Positions 10,772 through 18,567 of a stretch of DNA of 64,000 nucleotides are shown piece after piece. Source of the stretch: DASPTH01 sp046727575 (lineage in GTDB: Bacteria; Actinomycetota; Acidimicrobiia; IMCC26256; DASPTH01); contig JBKPCV010000046.1 in NCBI GenBank assembly GCA_046727575.1, positions 1 to 64,000 of the forward strand, in the 5' to 3' direction. Each line of letters opens with the position of its first letter. The stretch's first letter is position 1. The notes beneath the pieces are model-generated. The model had not been told where the DNA came from and did not search any database. It was given only the letters and a program-made list of their open reading frames with translations. The position numbers and the translations under genes were made by a program.

Positions 10772-11910
10772 CCGCGTCGGGCTTCGTCCCACCTCCGTAT
10801 CCGCACGACCGTCTCTCGGAGCTCAAGGACGTCGCGGCCGCGGTGCCCGGTGGGCTGGTGGATTGCTCCGTCGGCACGCCCGTCGACCCGATGCCCGAGG
10901 TCGCGGTGCGAGCGCTGATGGATGCCACGACGTCCGCCACGGGCTACCCCGCCACGATCGGGAGTCTCTCCTACCGTCAAGCGGCGGCCGCCTGGATCGC
11001 ACGTCGCTTCGGGTGCACGGTCGCGGCGGCGCAGGTCATCGCGTGCATCGGCACGAAGGAGCTCGTCGCGTCGTTGCCCCGCGCACTCTCGTTGCGCGAC
11101 CCGACTCGTGATGTCGTGTTGTACCCCGCGGCGTCGTATCCGACGTACGAGATGGGCGCGCTCCTCGCCGGCCTGCGGGCGGTACCGGTGCCGATCGACG
11201 AGCGGTGGCGCATCGATCTGTCCCGCGTGGCGGAAACCGACGCGCAGCGCGCGCTCGTGCTGTGGCTCAACGACCCGAGCAACCCGACTGGTGTCGGCGC
11301 CACTCCCGACGAGATGGCGGCGTCGGTCGAGTGGGCACGCGCGCGCGGCGTCGTGGTCGCGAGCGACGAGTGCTACGCCGAGTACACCTACGACGCCGGC
11401 GGCGCTCCCGCGGCACCGGTCACCGCGCTAGCGACCGGTACCGAGGGGGTGCTCGCAGTGCACTCGCTGTCGAAGCGCTCGAACATGGCAGGGTTGCGGG
11501 CCGGTTTTGTCGCCGGCGATCACGAGCTCGTCACCTACCTCGGTGAGGTCCGCAAGCACGGTGGGCTCATGACACCGGCACCCGTGCAAGCGGCCGCGGC
11601 CGCGGCGCTCGCAGATGACGAGCACGTCCGTGAGCAGCAGGCTCGCTACGCGCGGCGACGCGCGCTCATACTGCGCGCGCTGGAACCGCGCGATCTCGTG
11701 CACGACGGTGGTCCGTCGACCTTCTACTTGTGGCTGCGCAGCGCAGCAGGCCCCGCCGACGGTTGGGCGATCACGTCTGACCTCGCGAAGACCGGCCTCC
11801 TGGTCGCACCCGGGGACTTCTACGGCCGCGCCGGGGCGGGCCACGCACGCCTCGCGCTCACGGTGACGGACGACCAGCTCGCGCTCGCGTGCGATCGACT
11901 CACCTCCTGA
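10768..11910 (+). CDS. dapC: N-succinyldiaminopimelate aminotransferase
   Basis: This fold-type I PLP aminotransferase makes N-succinyl-LL-diaminopimelate in the succinylase branch of lysine biosynthesis. The PLP-binding Lys236 lies in HSLSKRSNMAG, Asp200 in VVASDECYAEY contacts the pyridine nitrogen, and NDPSNPTG (168–175) is the substrate/PLP loop. At 380 residues it fits actinobacterial DapC. The specific substrate is assigned from close similarity in style to DapC and from dapF, dapD and dapE around it; motifs alone would only say class I/II aminotransferase. The ATG overlaps the hflX stop by 4 nt. Confidence 0.88.
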   Translation: MTASGFVPPPYPHDRLSELKDVAAAVPGGLVDCSVGTPVDPMPEVAVRALMDATTSATGYPATIGSLSYRQAAAAWIARRFGCTVAAAQVIACIGTKELVASLPRALSLRDPTRDVVLYPAASYPTYEMGALLAGLRAVPVPIDERWRIDLSRVAETDAQRALVLWLNDPSNPTGVGATPDEMAASVEWARARGVVVASDECYAEYTYDAGGAPAAPVTALATGTEGVLAVHSLSKRSNMAGLRAGFVAGDHELVTYLGEVRKHGGLMTPAPVQAAAAAALADDEHVREQQARYARRRALILRALEPRDLVHDGGPSTFYLWLRSAAGPADGWAITSDLAKTGLLVAPGDFYGRAGAGHARLALTVTDDQLALACDRLTS

Positions 11911-11926
11911 AGGAGATTCGGCAACG

Positions 11927-12754
11927 GTGAACGACCTCGAGAAGACCATCACCGCGCTCTGGGAAGGACGTGACGACCTCACGTCGGTGATGCCTCACGA
12001 CGAGGCGACGCGCGCCGTCCACGACGCCATCGACCTCCTCGATCGTGGTGAGGCACGGGTGGCAGAGGTCTCGGGTGACGAAGTTGTCGTGTACGAGTGG
12101 CTCAAGTACGCGGTGCTCCTGCTCTTCCGGCTCGCGCACATGAAGACCATCGAGCTCGGTCCGTTCGAGTATGCCGACAAGATCCCGCTCAAGCGCCATT
12201 ACGAGGAGGCCCGCGTGCGCGTAGTCCCGGGCGCGTCCGCGCGATGGGGCTCGTACCTGGCGCCGGGAGTGATCCTCATGCCGAGTTACGTGAACATCGG
12301 TGCGCGCGTCGGGGCGGAGACGATGGTCGACACCTGGGCCACCGTCGGATCATGTGCGCAGATCGGTGCGCGTGTGCACCTGTCCGGCGGCGTCGGTATC
12401 GGCGGTGTGCTCGAGCCGCCCCAGGCGGCGCCGGTCGTCATCGGCGACGACGTCACCATCGGGAGCCGGTCCATGGTGACGCAAGGAGCACGCGTCGGGG
12501 ACGGCTCGGTGCTCGGTGAAGGCGTGATCCTCAACCCCGGCATCCCGGTGATCGACGCCGAGACCGGTGAGGAGCTCTCGAGGGGTGTGGTGCCGCCCTG
12601 GAGCATCGTCGTGCAGGCCGGCCGTCCGCGGAAGTTCCCGGGTGGCGAGTTCTCGCTCGCGTGTGCGCTGGTCATACGCCGACTGCAAGCTGGCGAGCGT
12701 CACGACAAGGCGAAGCTGAACAACATCCTGCGTGACCACGGGATCGCGACGTGA
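11927..12754 (+). CDS. dapD: 2,3,4,5-tetrahydropyridine-2,6-dicarboxylate N-succinyltransferase
   Basis: DapD succinylates tetrahydrodipicolinate, the first committed step of the succinylase route, which supplies the substrate for DapC. A helical N-terminal domain precedes a left-handed beta-helix of hexapeptide repeats (VNIGARVGAETMVD, GDDVTIGSRSMVTQGARVGDG). The segment GGVGIGGVLEPPQAAPV is diagnostic of trimeric DapD. It is 275 residues. The GTG is preceded by AGGAG at 11911–11915. The stop overlaps the dapE GTG by 4 nt. Confidence 0.95.
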   Translation: MNDLEKTITALWEGRDDLTSVMPHDEATRAVHDAIDLLDRGEARVAEVSGDEVVVYEWLKYAVLLLFRLAHMKTIELGPFEYADKIPLKRHYEEARVRVVPGASARWGSYLAPGVILMPSYVNIGARVGAETMVDTWATVGSCAQIGARVHLSGGVGIGGVLEPPQAAPVVIGDDVTIGSRSMVTQGARVGDGSVLGEGVILNPGIPVIDAETGEELSRGVVPPWSIVVQAGRPRKFPGGEFSLACALVIRRLQAGERHDKAKLNNILRDHGIAT

Positions 12755-13845
12755 CGTCGGTCGTCGAGCACGACGCCACCGACCTGTTCGGGCTCACGGC
12801 GGCGCTCGTCGGCGTCCCGTCGGAGAGCCATCACGAAGCCGAGCTCGCCGAGGTGATCGAAGCGCGCCTCGTCGCACGCGCCCCGTCGCTCAGGATCGAC
12901 CGGCTCGGTGCGAGCGTGCTCGCCCGCACCGGCCTCGGGCGTGACCGCCGCGTCGTGTTCGGTGGGCACCTCGACACGGTCCCCGCGAACGGGAACGAGA
13001 CGCCGCGCGTCGACGGCGACGTGCTGCACGGCTTGGGTGCGGCCGACATGAAGGGCGGGCTCGCCGTGCTGCTCCGACTCGCGGAGGAGTTGCACGCGCA
13101 CCCCGGGAGCGCCCGCCACGATGTCACGCTCGCGTTCTATGAGTGTGAGGAGGTCGCCGACCGGTTCAACGGACTCCGACGGATCTTCGACCAGGCGCCC
13201 GAGCTCCTCGACGGTGACTTCGCGGTGCTGCTCGAGCCAACGGACACGTGGGTCGAGGCGGGCTGCCAGGGCGTGCTGGTGCTCGAGGCGCGATTCGAGG
13301 GAGAGCGGGCGCACACCGCGCGGCCCTGGATGGGTCGCAATGCCATCCACCGGGCTGCTCCCGTGCTCGGCCGGCTCGCCACCCACGAGTCCGACACCGT
13401 GCTCGTCGACGGACTCGAGTACCGCGAGTCGCTCCAGGTCGTCCGGATCGAGGGAGGGATCGCGGGCAAGTACAACGTCGTGCCCGACTCGTGCACGATC
13501 GTGGTGGGTCGCCGGTTCGCGCCGTGCACCACGCCAGAACAGGCTGAGGCTCAGCTGCGCGCCCTCCTCGAGGACGCGGACGTCGTGAACGAGTTGCAGG
13601 CGCAACCGGCGGCGCCTCCGAATCTCGCGAACCCGCTGGTGTCGGACTTCGTCGACGGGCTCCGCCTCCCGGTACGCCCGAAGCTCGGCTGGACCGACGT
13701 GGCGCGGTTCGCGTCGCGGGGTGTGCCCGCCGTGAACTTCGGTCCGGGGGACCCGGAGATCGCGCATACAGCCGGGGAGCTCGTGACACGGGAATCGATC
13801 GAGCGCGCGTACGCGACGCTCGCGGCTTTCCTGGGCGTGGCCTGA
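12751..13845 (+). CDS. dapE: Succinyl-diaminopimelate desuccinylase
   Basis: This M20-family metallohydrolase removes succinate to give LL-diaminopimelate, the DapF substrate. GGHLDTVP and the ADMKGG loop supply metal ligands, and the catalytic glutamate pair sits in YECEEVADR. The dimerisation domain follows, with GGIAGKYNVVPD. At 364 residues it matches the actinobacterial DapE type. GTG 12751 overlaps the dapD stop. The gene converges on lexA with only 21 nt between the stops. Confidence 0.93.
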   Translation: MTSVVEHDATDLFGLTAALVGVPSESHHEAELAEVIEARLVARAPSLRIDRLGASVLARTGLGRDRRVVFGGHLDTVPANGNETPRVDGDVLHGLGAADMKGGLAVLLRLAEELHAHPGSARHDVTLAFYECEEVADRFNGLRRIFDQAPELLDGDFAVLLEPTDTWVEAGCQGVLVLEARFEGERAHTARPWMGRNAIHRAAPVLGRLATHESDTVLVDGLEYRESLQVVRIEGGIAGKYNVVPDSCTIVVGRRFAPCTTPEQAEAQLRALLEDADVVNELQAQPAAPPNLANPLVSDFVDGLRLPVRPKLGWTDVARFASRGVPAVNFGPGDPEIAHTAGELVTRESIERAYATLAAFLGVA

Positions 13846-13866
13846 TCGGAACGGAATCGACCGCGC

Positions 13867-14493
13867 CTAAAGGCGCCTGAGCACGGTAACGACCTTGCCG
13901 TAGATCACCACGTCGGAGGGATCAAAGACCATGTCGTCGAGGTCGGCGTTCGCGGGACGGAGCACGACCTTGTTGCGTCGGCGCGCATACGTCTTGACCG
14001 TGGCCTCCTCGCCGGGGATCCCGGCGACGACGGTGTCACCCGGATCCGCGGTGGGCTGCTGACGCACGACGACGAAATCACCGTCGAGGATGCCGGCTTC
14101 GATCATGGAGTCGCCGCGAACGCGCACCATGAAGAGCTGGCCGTCGCCGGTGAAGTCCTCGGGCAGCGGCAGCGTCTCCTCGACGTTCTCGGCGGCGAGT
14201 ACGCCGGTGCCGGCGGCCACATCACCCACCAGCGGGACGTGTCGCACGGGGCGGCGTTCGACCGCGGCGCCGGACTCGACGTCGAAGCGGACCTCGATCG
14301 CCCGGGGCTTGGTGGGGTCACGCGAGAGGTAGCCCTTGTCCTGCAGGGCGGCGAGGTGCGCGTGCACCGTGGAGCTGGACGACAGGCCCACCGCCTCGCC
14401 GATCTCGCGAACGCTCGGCGGATAGCCGCGGCGGCGGACCTCGGCGTCGACGAACTCGAGCACCTGCCGTTGACGGGGGGTCAAATCGGTCAT
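13867..14493 (-). CDS. lexA: SOS repressor LexA
   Basis: LexA represses DNA-damage genes and cleaves itself when RecA filaments form. An N-terminal winged helix (LTPRQRQVLEFV … YPPSVREIGEAVG) precedes the S24 peptidase domain. The cleavage bond is Ala94–Gly95 in DVAAGTGV, and the catalytic pair is Ser129 (RGDSMIEAG) and Lys167 (EEATVKTYA). The frame is open back to 14532, but ATG 14493 gives the usual N-terminus and leaves both LexA boxes upstream. LexA should bind its own region and the recA promoter. The 208-residue protein has a normal length. Confidence 0.97.
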   Translation of the reverse strand: MTDLTPRQRQVLEFVDAEVRRRGYPPSVREIGEAVGLSSSSTVHAHLAALQDKGYLSRDPTKPRAIEVRFDVESGAAVERRPVRHVPLVGDVAAGTGVLAAENVEETLPLPEDFTGDGQLFMVRVRGDSMIEAGILDGDFVVVRQQPTADPGDTVVAGIPGEEATVKTYARRRNKVVLRPANADLDDMVFDPSDVVIYGKVVTVLRRL

Positions 14494-14525
14494 GCCGGAA
14501 CAGTAGCACGATCGTGCGTTCGGGG

Positions 14526-14539
14526 CAAACATCTGTTCG
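14526..14539 (-). promoter_or_regulatory. LexA box near the lexA start (one mismatch)
   Basis: CAAAC-ATCT-GTTCG differs from the perfect CGAAC-N4-GTTCG by one base. It lies 33 nt before the lexA ATG, in the right place for autoregulation. Confidence 0.7.
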
Positions 14540-14548
14540 CAGAACCTC

Positions 14549-14578
14549 TTGACGACGAACGGGTGTTCGTGCGACGAT
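14549..14578 (+). promoter_or_regulatory. SOS promoter of the LysM gene with perfect LexA box
   Basis: TTGACG (14549–14554), an 18-nt spacer and GACGAT (14573–14578) form a plausible promoter pointing to the LysM gene. The spacer contains CGAAC-GGGT-GTTCG (14556–14569), as at recA. The palindrome is 63 nt from the lexA start, so one operator may serve both divergent genes. Confidence 0.75.
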
Positions 14579-14604
14579 CCAAACGCCAGTTCGACCTTCC
14601 GGCC

Positions 14605-14631
14605 ATGAGTGTCACACCCCCGTGGTTTGCT
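14605..14631 (+). promoter_or_regulatory. Second copy of the recA 17-mer
   Basis: ATGAGTGTCACACCCCC (14605–14621) is identical to 3759–3775 upstream of recA and lies at a similar distance (36 versus 30 nt) after the LexA box. Here the element at the -10 distance is TTTGCT, a weaker match to TANNNT than TAGGTT at recA. Confidence 0.5.
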
Positions 14632-14690
14632 CCGAGAGCCACCACCGAGTGCGAGGCCAAGGCCCAGCCGACCGAGGCAGGAGCAAGCAC

Positions 14691-15050
14691 ATGGTTGCCG
14701 TCACGATCACCGAAGTGTTCCGGACCCGGACGAGACCCCCGACGCGTCCCGCGGGCCGGGAGACACGTGCCGTCTACGTGCGCCGCCGGATCACCGCTGC
14801 GCTGCTCGGGATCGCGCTGGTGCTCGCGACGGCGGAGGCGGGTGGCGCGCTCGGGAGCTCCACCCTCGCAGCTCCCGACCGCCGCCCCGCCGATCCTCCG
14901 CACGTGATCGTCCGGCCCGGCGACTCGTTGTGGTCGCTCGCGCGGCGCTTCGCGCCCGGAGAAGATCCGCGCCCGGTCGTGGATGCGCTTGCGGAGGCTC
15001 GCCACGGCGCGCCGCTCCTGCCCGGCGAGCGGGTCGAGTGGCCGAAGTAG
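14691..15050 (+). CDS. Membrane-anchored LysM protein, probable SOS cell-division inhibitor
   Basis: This is a 119-residue protein with a basic N-terminus, one membrane helix (about 34–52) and a C-terminal LysM domain (HVIVRPGDSLWSLARRF … LLPGERVEW, about 71–117) that would bind peptidoglycan outside the cell. Small TM-LysM proteins next to lexA include YneA of Bacillus and Rv2719c of Mycobacterium, which restrain division or act on the wall after DNA damage. Position, architecture and the upstream LexA box support the same role here; that is inference. ATG 14691 follows AGGAG at 14679–14683. nrdR is next. Confidence 0.82.
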   Translation: MVAVTITEVFRTRTRPPTRPAGRETRAVYVRRRITAALLGIALVLATAEAGGALGSSTLAAPDRRPADPPHVIVRPGDSLWSLARRFAPGEDPRPVVDALAEARHGAPLLPGERVEWPK

Positions 15051-15101
15051 CACGGCCACGCAGGTGCTCGAGCGGCCTGCGTCGCGTCTACCGTGACGCG
15101 T

Positions 15102-15578
15102 GTGCGCTGCCCGTTCTGCAATGCCGACGACGACAAGGTCGTCGACTCGCGCCCGGCCGACGAGGGCGCAGCCGTCCGCCGCCGCAGGGAGTGCCTGACG
15201 TGTGGGCGTCGGTACACCACCTATGAGCGGATCGACGAGCTCCCGCTCGTGGTGCTGAAGCGGTCCGGCGCCCGTGAGCCGTTCGATGTCGAGAAGGTGC
15301 GCGCCGGGATCGAACGCGCGGTCGCGGGCTCGGCGATCGATGCCGCCGCGGTGCGCGCGCTCTCGGACGAGGTCGACGAAGCGGCGCGCGCCCGGGGTCA
15401 CGAGGTCGCGAGCGAGTGGATCGGACGCACCGTGCTCGAGCGGCTGCGCCAGCTCGATCCCGTCTCCGCGGTGCGTTTCGCGTCCGTCTACAAGGGCTTC
15501 GACGACCTCGGCGACTTCGAGCGCGAGGTCGTGGAGCTCCAGAAGAGCAGTGCGCCCAAGCCGCGGAACACGCGATAG
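15102..15578 (+). CDS. nrdR: Transcriptional repressor NrdR
   Basis: NrdR represses ribonucleotide reductase genes in response to ATP/dATP. The N-terminal zinc ribbon has RCPFC and CLTCGRRYTTYE, followed by an ATP-cone domain (LVVLKRSGAREPFDVEKVRAGI). At 158 residues it has the family length. GTG 15102 gives the standard MRCPFC start; GTG 15093 is possible. It sits between the LysM gene and nrdJ, and a matching palindrome lies in front of nrdJ. Confidence 0.96.
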   Translation: MRCPFCNADDDKVVDSRPADEGAAVRRRRECLTCGRRYTTYERIDELPLVVLKRSGAREPFDVEKVRAGIERAVAGSAIDAAAVRALSDEVDEAARARGHEVASEWIGRTVLERLRQLDPVSAVRFASVYKGFDDLGDFEREVVELQKSSAPKPRNTR

Positions 15579-15645
15579 GCGCACGCGAGGGATTTGCGCG
15601 ACAACCCTTGCAATCACATCGGTGTAGTTCTATGGTTGTCCTTCG

Positions 15646-15692
15646 CACCACCATGTAGCGTCGTCGGCGTGGGAAGCCACAAGATATTGTGC
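15646..15692 (+). promoter_or_regulatory. Tandem NrdR boxes upstream of nrdJ
   Basis: The strong box CCACAAGATATTGTGC (15677–15692) contains the inverted repeat CACAA/TTGTG. A weaker box, CACCACCATGTAGCGT (15646–15661), is centred 31 bp upstream, three helical turns, which is the usual spacing of NrdR box pairs (consensus acaCwAtATaTwGtgt). Confidence 0.72.
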
Positions 15693-15729
15693 TTGGTGCG
15701 CGCCGGAACCGAGGGAGACAGGAGGCGGG

Positions 15730-18477
15730 ATGGCAATCGCGCCGGAGCAGACCGGGATCGGGATCGGCCGCTACTTCACCCGGCCGGGAACGCACCCCTA
15801 CGACGTCGTCCGGTGGGAGCGCCGCGACGCTCGCATCCAGAACTACAAGGACGGCACCGACGCGTTCTTCCAGCCCGACGTCGAGTTCCCGACGACCTGG
15901 TCGCAGAACGCCACCAACATCGTCGCCCAGAAGTACTTCCGCGGCACGCTCGGCACGCCCGAGCGCGAGACGTCGCTCAAGGAAGTGATCGACCGCATCG
16001 CCGACACGATCACCGCGTGGGGCATGCGCGACGGCTACTTCGTCGACGATCGTGAAGGCAGCGCGTTCCGCAACGAGCTGAAGTACATCCTCCTCACCCA
16101 ACGCGCGGCGTTCAACTCACCCGTGTGGTTCAACATCGGCGTCAAGGGCGAGCGCCAGCAAGGCTCCGCGTGCTTCATCCTCGCGGTCGACGACACGATG
16201 GACGGCATCCTCAACTGGTACCGCGAGGAGGGGATCATCTTCAAGGGCGGTTCGGGATCGGGCATCAACCTGTCGTCGATCCGCTCGTCGTACGAGCACC
16301 TCAAGGGGGACGGCACCGCGAGTGGCCCGGTGAGCTTCATGCGCGGCGCCGACGCGTCCGCCGGGACGATCAAGAGCGGGGGCAAGACGCGTCGCGCCGC
16401 GAAGATGGTCATCCTCGACGTCGACCATCCCGACATCGAGGAGTTCATCTGGTGCAAGGCGATCGAGGAGCGCAAGGCGCGCGCATTGCGCGACGCAGGG
16501 TTCGACATGGACCTCGACGGTCGTGACAGCCACTCGATCCAGTACCAGAACGCCAACAACTCGGTGCGCGTCACCGACGACTTCATGCAGGCTGTGCTCG
16601 ACGACCGCGACTGGCACCTTCGCGCGGTCACGACCGGTGACACGATCACGACGGTGAAGGCGCGCGAGCTCATGCGTCAGATCTCGGAGGCAGCTTGGGA
16701 GTGCGCCGATCCCGGCATGCAGTTCGACACGACCATAAACCGTTGGCACACCGCGCCGAACACCGGCCGGATCAACGGCAGCAACCCCTGTAGTGAGTAC
16801 ATGCACCTCGACAACTCGGCGTGCAACCTCGCCAGCATCAACCTCCTGAAGTACCTCGGCGACGATGACACCTTCGATGTCGACGCGTTCAAGCACACGG
16901 TCGAGGTGATCATCACCGCGCAGGAGATCCTCGTCGGCAACGCCGACTACCCGACGGAGAAGATCGCCGACACCAGCCGAAAGTTCCGCCAGCTAGGTCT
17001 GGGCTACGCGAACCTCGGTGCGCTCCTCATGGCCCTGGGCCTGCCCTACGACTCCGACGAAGGCCGGGCGTGGGCCGGCGCGATCACGGCGCTCATGTCG
17101 GGGCACGCGTACGCGACGAGCGCGCGCACTGCCGCGCGCATGGGCCCCTTTGCCGGCTACACCGACAACGCCGACGCGATGCTCGGCGTGTTGCGCATGC
17201 ACCGCGCCGAGGCCGCGAAGATCGACGAGGAGCTGGTGCCGCCCGAGTTGCTGGGCTCCGCGCAGCTGGCGTGGGACGACGCCGTGGAGCTGGGCGATGC
17301 CTACGGCGTGCGCAACAGCCAGTGCTCCGTGCTCGCTCCCACCGGGACGATTGGGTTGGCGCTCGATTGCGATACGACGGGCATCGAGCCCGACCTCGCG
17401 CTCATGAAGGCGAAGAAGCTCGTCGGCGGTGGAACCATGCTCATCGTCAACCAGACGATCCCTCGTGCGCTCCGCCGCCTGGGGTACTCAGACGAGCAGA
17501 TCGAGACGATCGTCGGGTACATCGACGACAACAAGACGATCATCGGCGCGCCGTGGTTCAACCCCGAGCACCTTCCAGTGTTCGCGTGCTCCATGGGCGA
17601 CAACGCCATTCACTACATGGGTCACGTGAAGATGATGAGCGCCGTCCAGCCGTTCATCTCCGGCGCGATCTCGAAGACGGTCAACATGCCCGAGGAAGTC
17701 ACCGTCGAGGACGTCGAGCAGCTGCACGTCGACGCGTGGAAGCTCGGCATCAAGGCCATCGCGATCTACCGCGACAACTGCAAGGTCGCACAACCGCTCG
17801 CCACCCAGAAGAAGGCGACCGACGACACGCCGGTGCTCACCGACCAGGTCGAGCGGATCGTCGAGCACGTGATCGTGCAGGAGCCGGTCCGGCAGAAGCT
17901 GCCGCGTACGCGCAACTCCAAGACATTCTCGTTCAGGGTGGCCGACTGCCGGGGCTTCGCCACGGTGGCCGAGTACGAGGACGGTCGTCCCGGCGAGCTC
18001 TTCCTCAACGTCTCGAAGCAGGGCTCAACGCTCGCGGGGATCATGGACTCGTTCGCGATCGCGGTGAGCCACGGCCTGCAGTACGGCGTGCCGCTGCGCG
18101 CCTTCGTCGAGACGTTCACCAACCGTCGCTTCGAGCCTGCCGGCATGACCGACGACCCGGACATCCGGATCGCCACGAGCCTCGTCGACTACATCTTCCG
18201 CAAGCTCGCGGTCGAGTACCTGCCGTACGACGAGCGCGCGGAGATCGGTGTGCTCACCACCGGTGAGCGGATGCAGCCCACGTTGCCCGGCGTCGAGGAG
18301 GCCGTCACGGTCGACGAGCCGATGCGTGACGCGCTCCCGCTGGCCGACCAGCGACCGTCGGCGTCGATGCGGAGGTCGGGCGAGACGGTGATCTGTCACG
18401 TCTGCGGCGACATCATGCAGCGCACAGGGAGCTGTCACGCGTGCCCGAGCTGCGGAGCGACGAGCGGCTGTTCGTAA
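15730..18477 (+). CDS. nrdJ: Adenosylcobalamin-dependent (class II) ribonucleotide reductase
   Basis: This oxygen-tolerant class II enzyme makes deoxynucleotides using coenzyme B12. The 915-residue protein has the NrdJ/NrdZ layout: an N-terminal substrate-specificity region, the catalytic barrel with GSNPCSEYMHLDNSACNLAS, the loop FKGGSGSGINLSSIRS, and a C-terminal extension ending in a cysteine-rich zinc-ribbon-like tail (CHVCGDIMQ, CHACPSCG). ATG 15730 follows AGGAGG. NrdR boxes lie upstream. The gene implies that the cell makes or imports cobalamin; I see no cobalamin riboswitch here. Confidence 0.96.
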   Translation: MAIAPEQTGIGIGRYFTRPGTHPYDVVRWERRDARIQNYKDGTDAFFQPDVEFPTTWSQNATNIVAQKYFRGTLGTPERETSLKEVIDRIADTITAWGMRDGYFVDDREGSAFRNELKYILLTQRAAFNSPVWFNIGVKGERQQGSACFILAVDDTMDGILNWYREEGIIFKGGSGSGINLSSIRSSYEHLKGDGTASGPVSFMRGADASAGTIKSGGKTRRAAKMVILDVDHPDIEEFIWCKAIEERKARALRDAGFDMDLDGRDSHSIQYQNANNSVRVTDDFMQAVLDDRDWHLRAVTTGDTITTVKARELMRQISEAAWECADPGMQFDTTINRWHTAPNTGRINGSNPCSEYMHLDNSACNLASINLLKYLGDDDTFDVDAFKHTVEVIITAQEILVGNADYPTEKIADTSRKFRQLGLGYANLGALLMALGLPYDSDEGRAWAGAITALMSGHAYATSARTAARMGPFAGYTDNADAMLGVLRMHRAEAAKIDEELVPPELLGSAQLAWDDAVELGDAYGVRNSQCSVLAPTGTIGLALDCDTTGIEPDLALMKAKKLVGGGTMLIVNQTIPRALRRLGYSDEQIETIVGYIDDNKTIIGAPWFNPEHLPVFACSMGDNAIHYMGHVKMMSAVQPFISGAISKTVNMPEEVTVEDVEQLHVDAWKLGIKAIAIYRDNCKVAQPLATQKKATDDTPVLTDQVERIVEHVIVQEPVRQKLPRTRNSKTFSFRVADCRGFATVAEYEDGRPGELFLNVSKQGSTLAGIMDSFAIAVSHGLQYGVPLRAFVETFTNRRFEPAGMTDDPDIRIATSLVDYIFRKLAVEYLPYDERAEIGVLTTGERMQPTLPGVEEAVTVDEPMRDALPLADQRPSASMRRSGETVICHVCGDIMQRTGSCHACPSCGATSGCS

Positions 18478-18567
18478 CCACCGCCGAGCCGCCGAGAACA
18501 CCTGCGCCTTGAGGCCCTGACCGGCGACGACGTGCGATGATGGGGGGTCCCTGCGCCGGAGGCCACC

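Noticed and set aside
13863..13876. Terminator between dapE and lexA
   Set aside because: GCGCC-TAAA-GGCGC is only 5 bp and covers the lexA stop; too weak to list.
15579..15729. Cobalamin riboswitch before nrdJ
   Set aside because: The interval is only 151 nt and I find no B12-box-like sequence; the palindromes fit NrdR.
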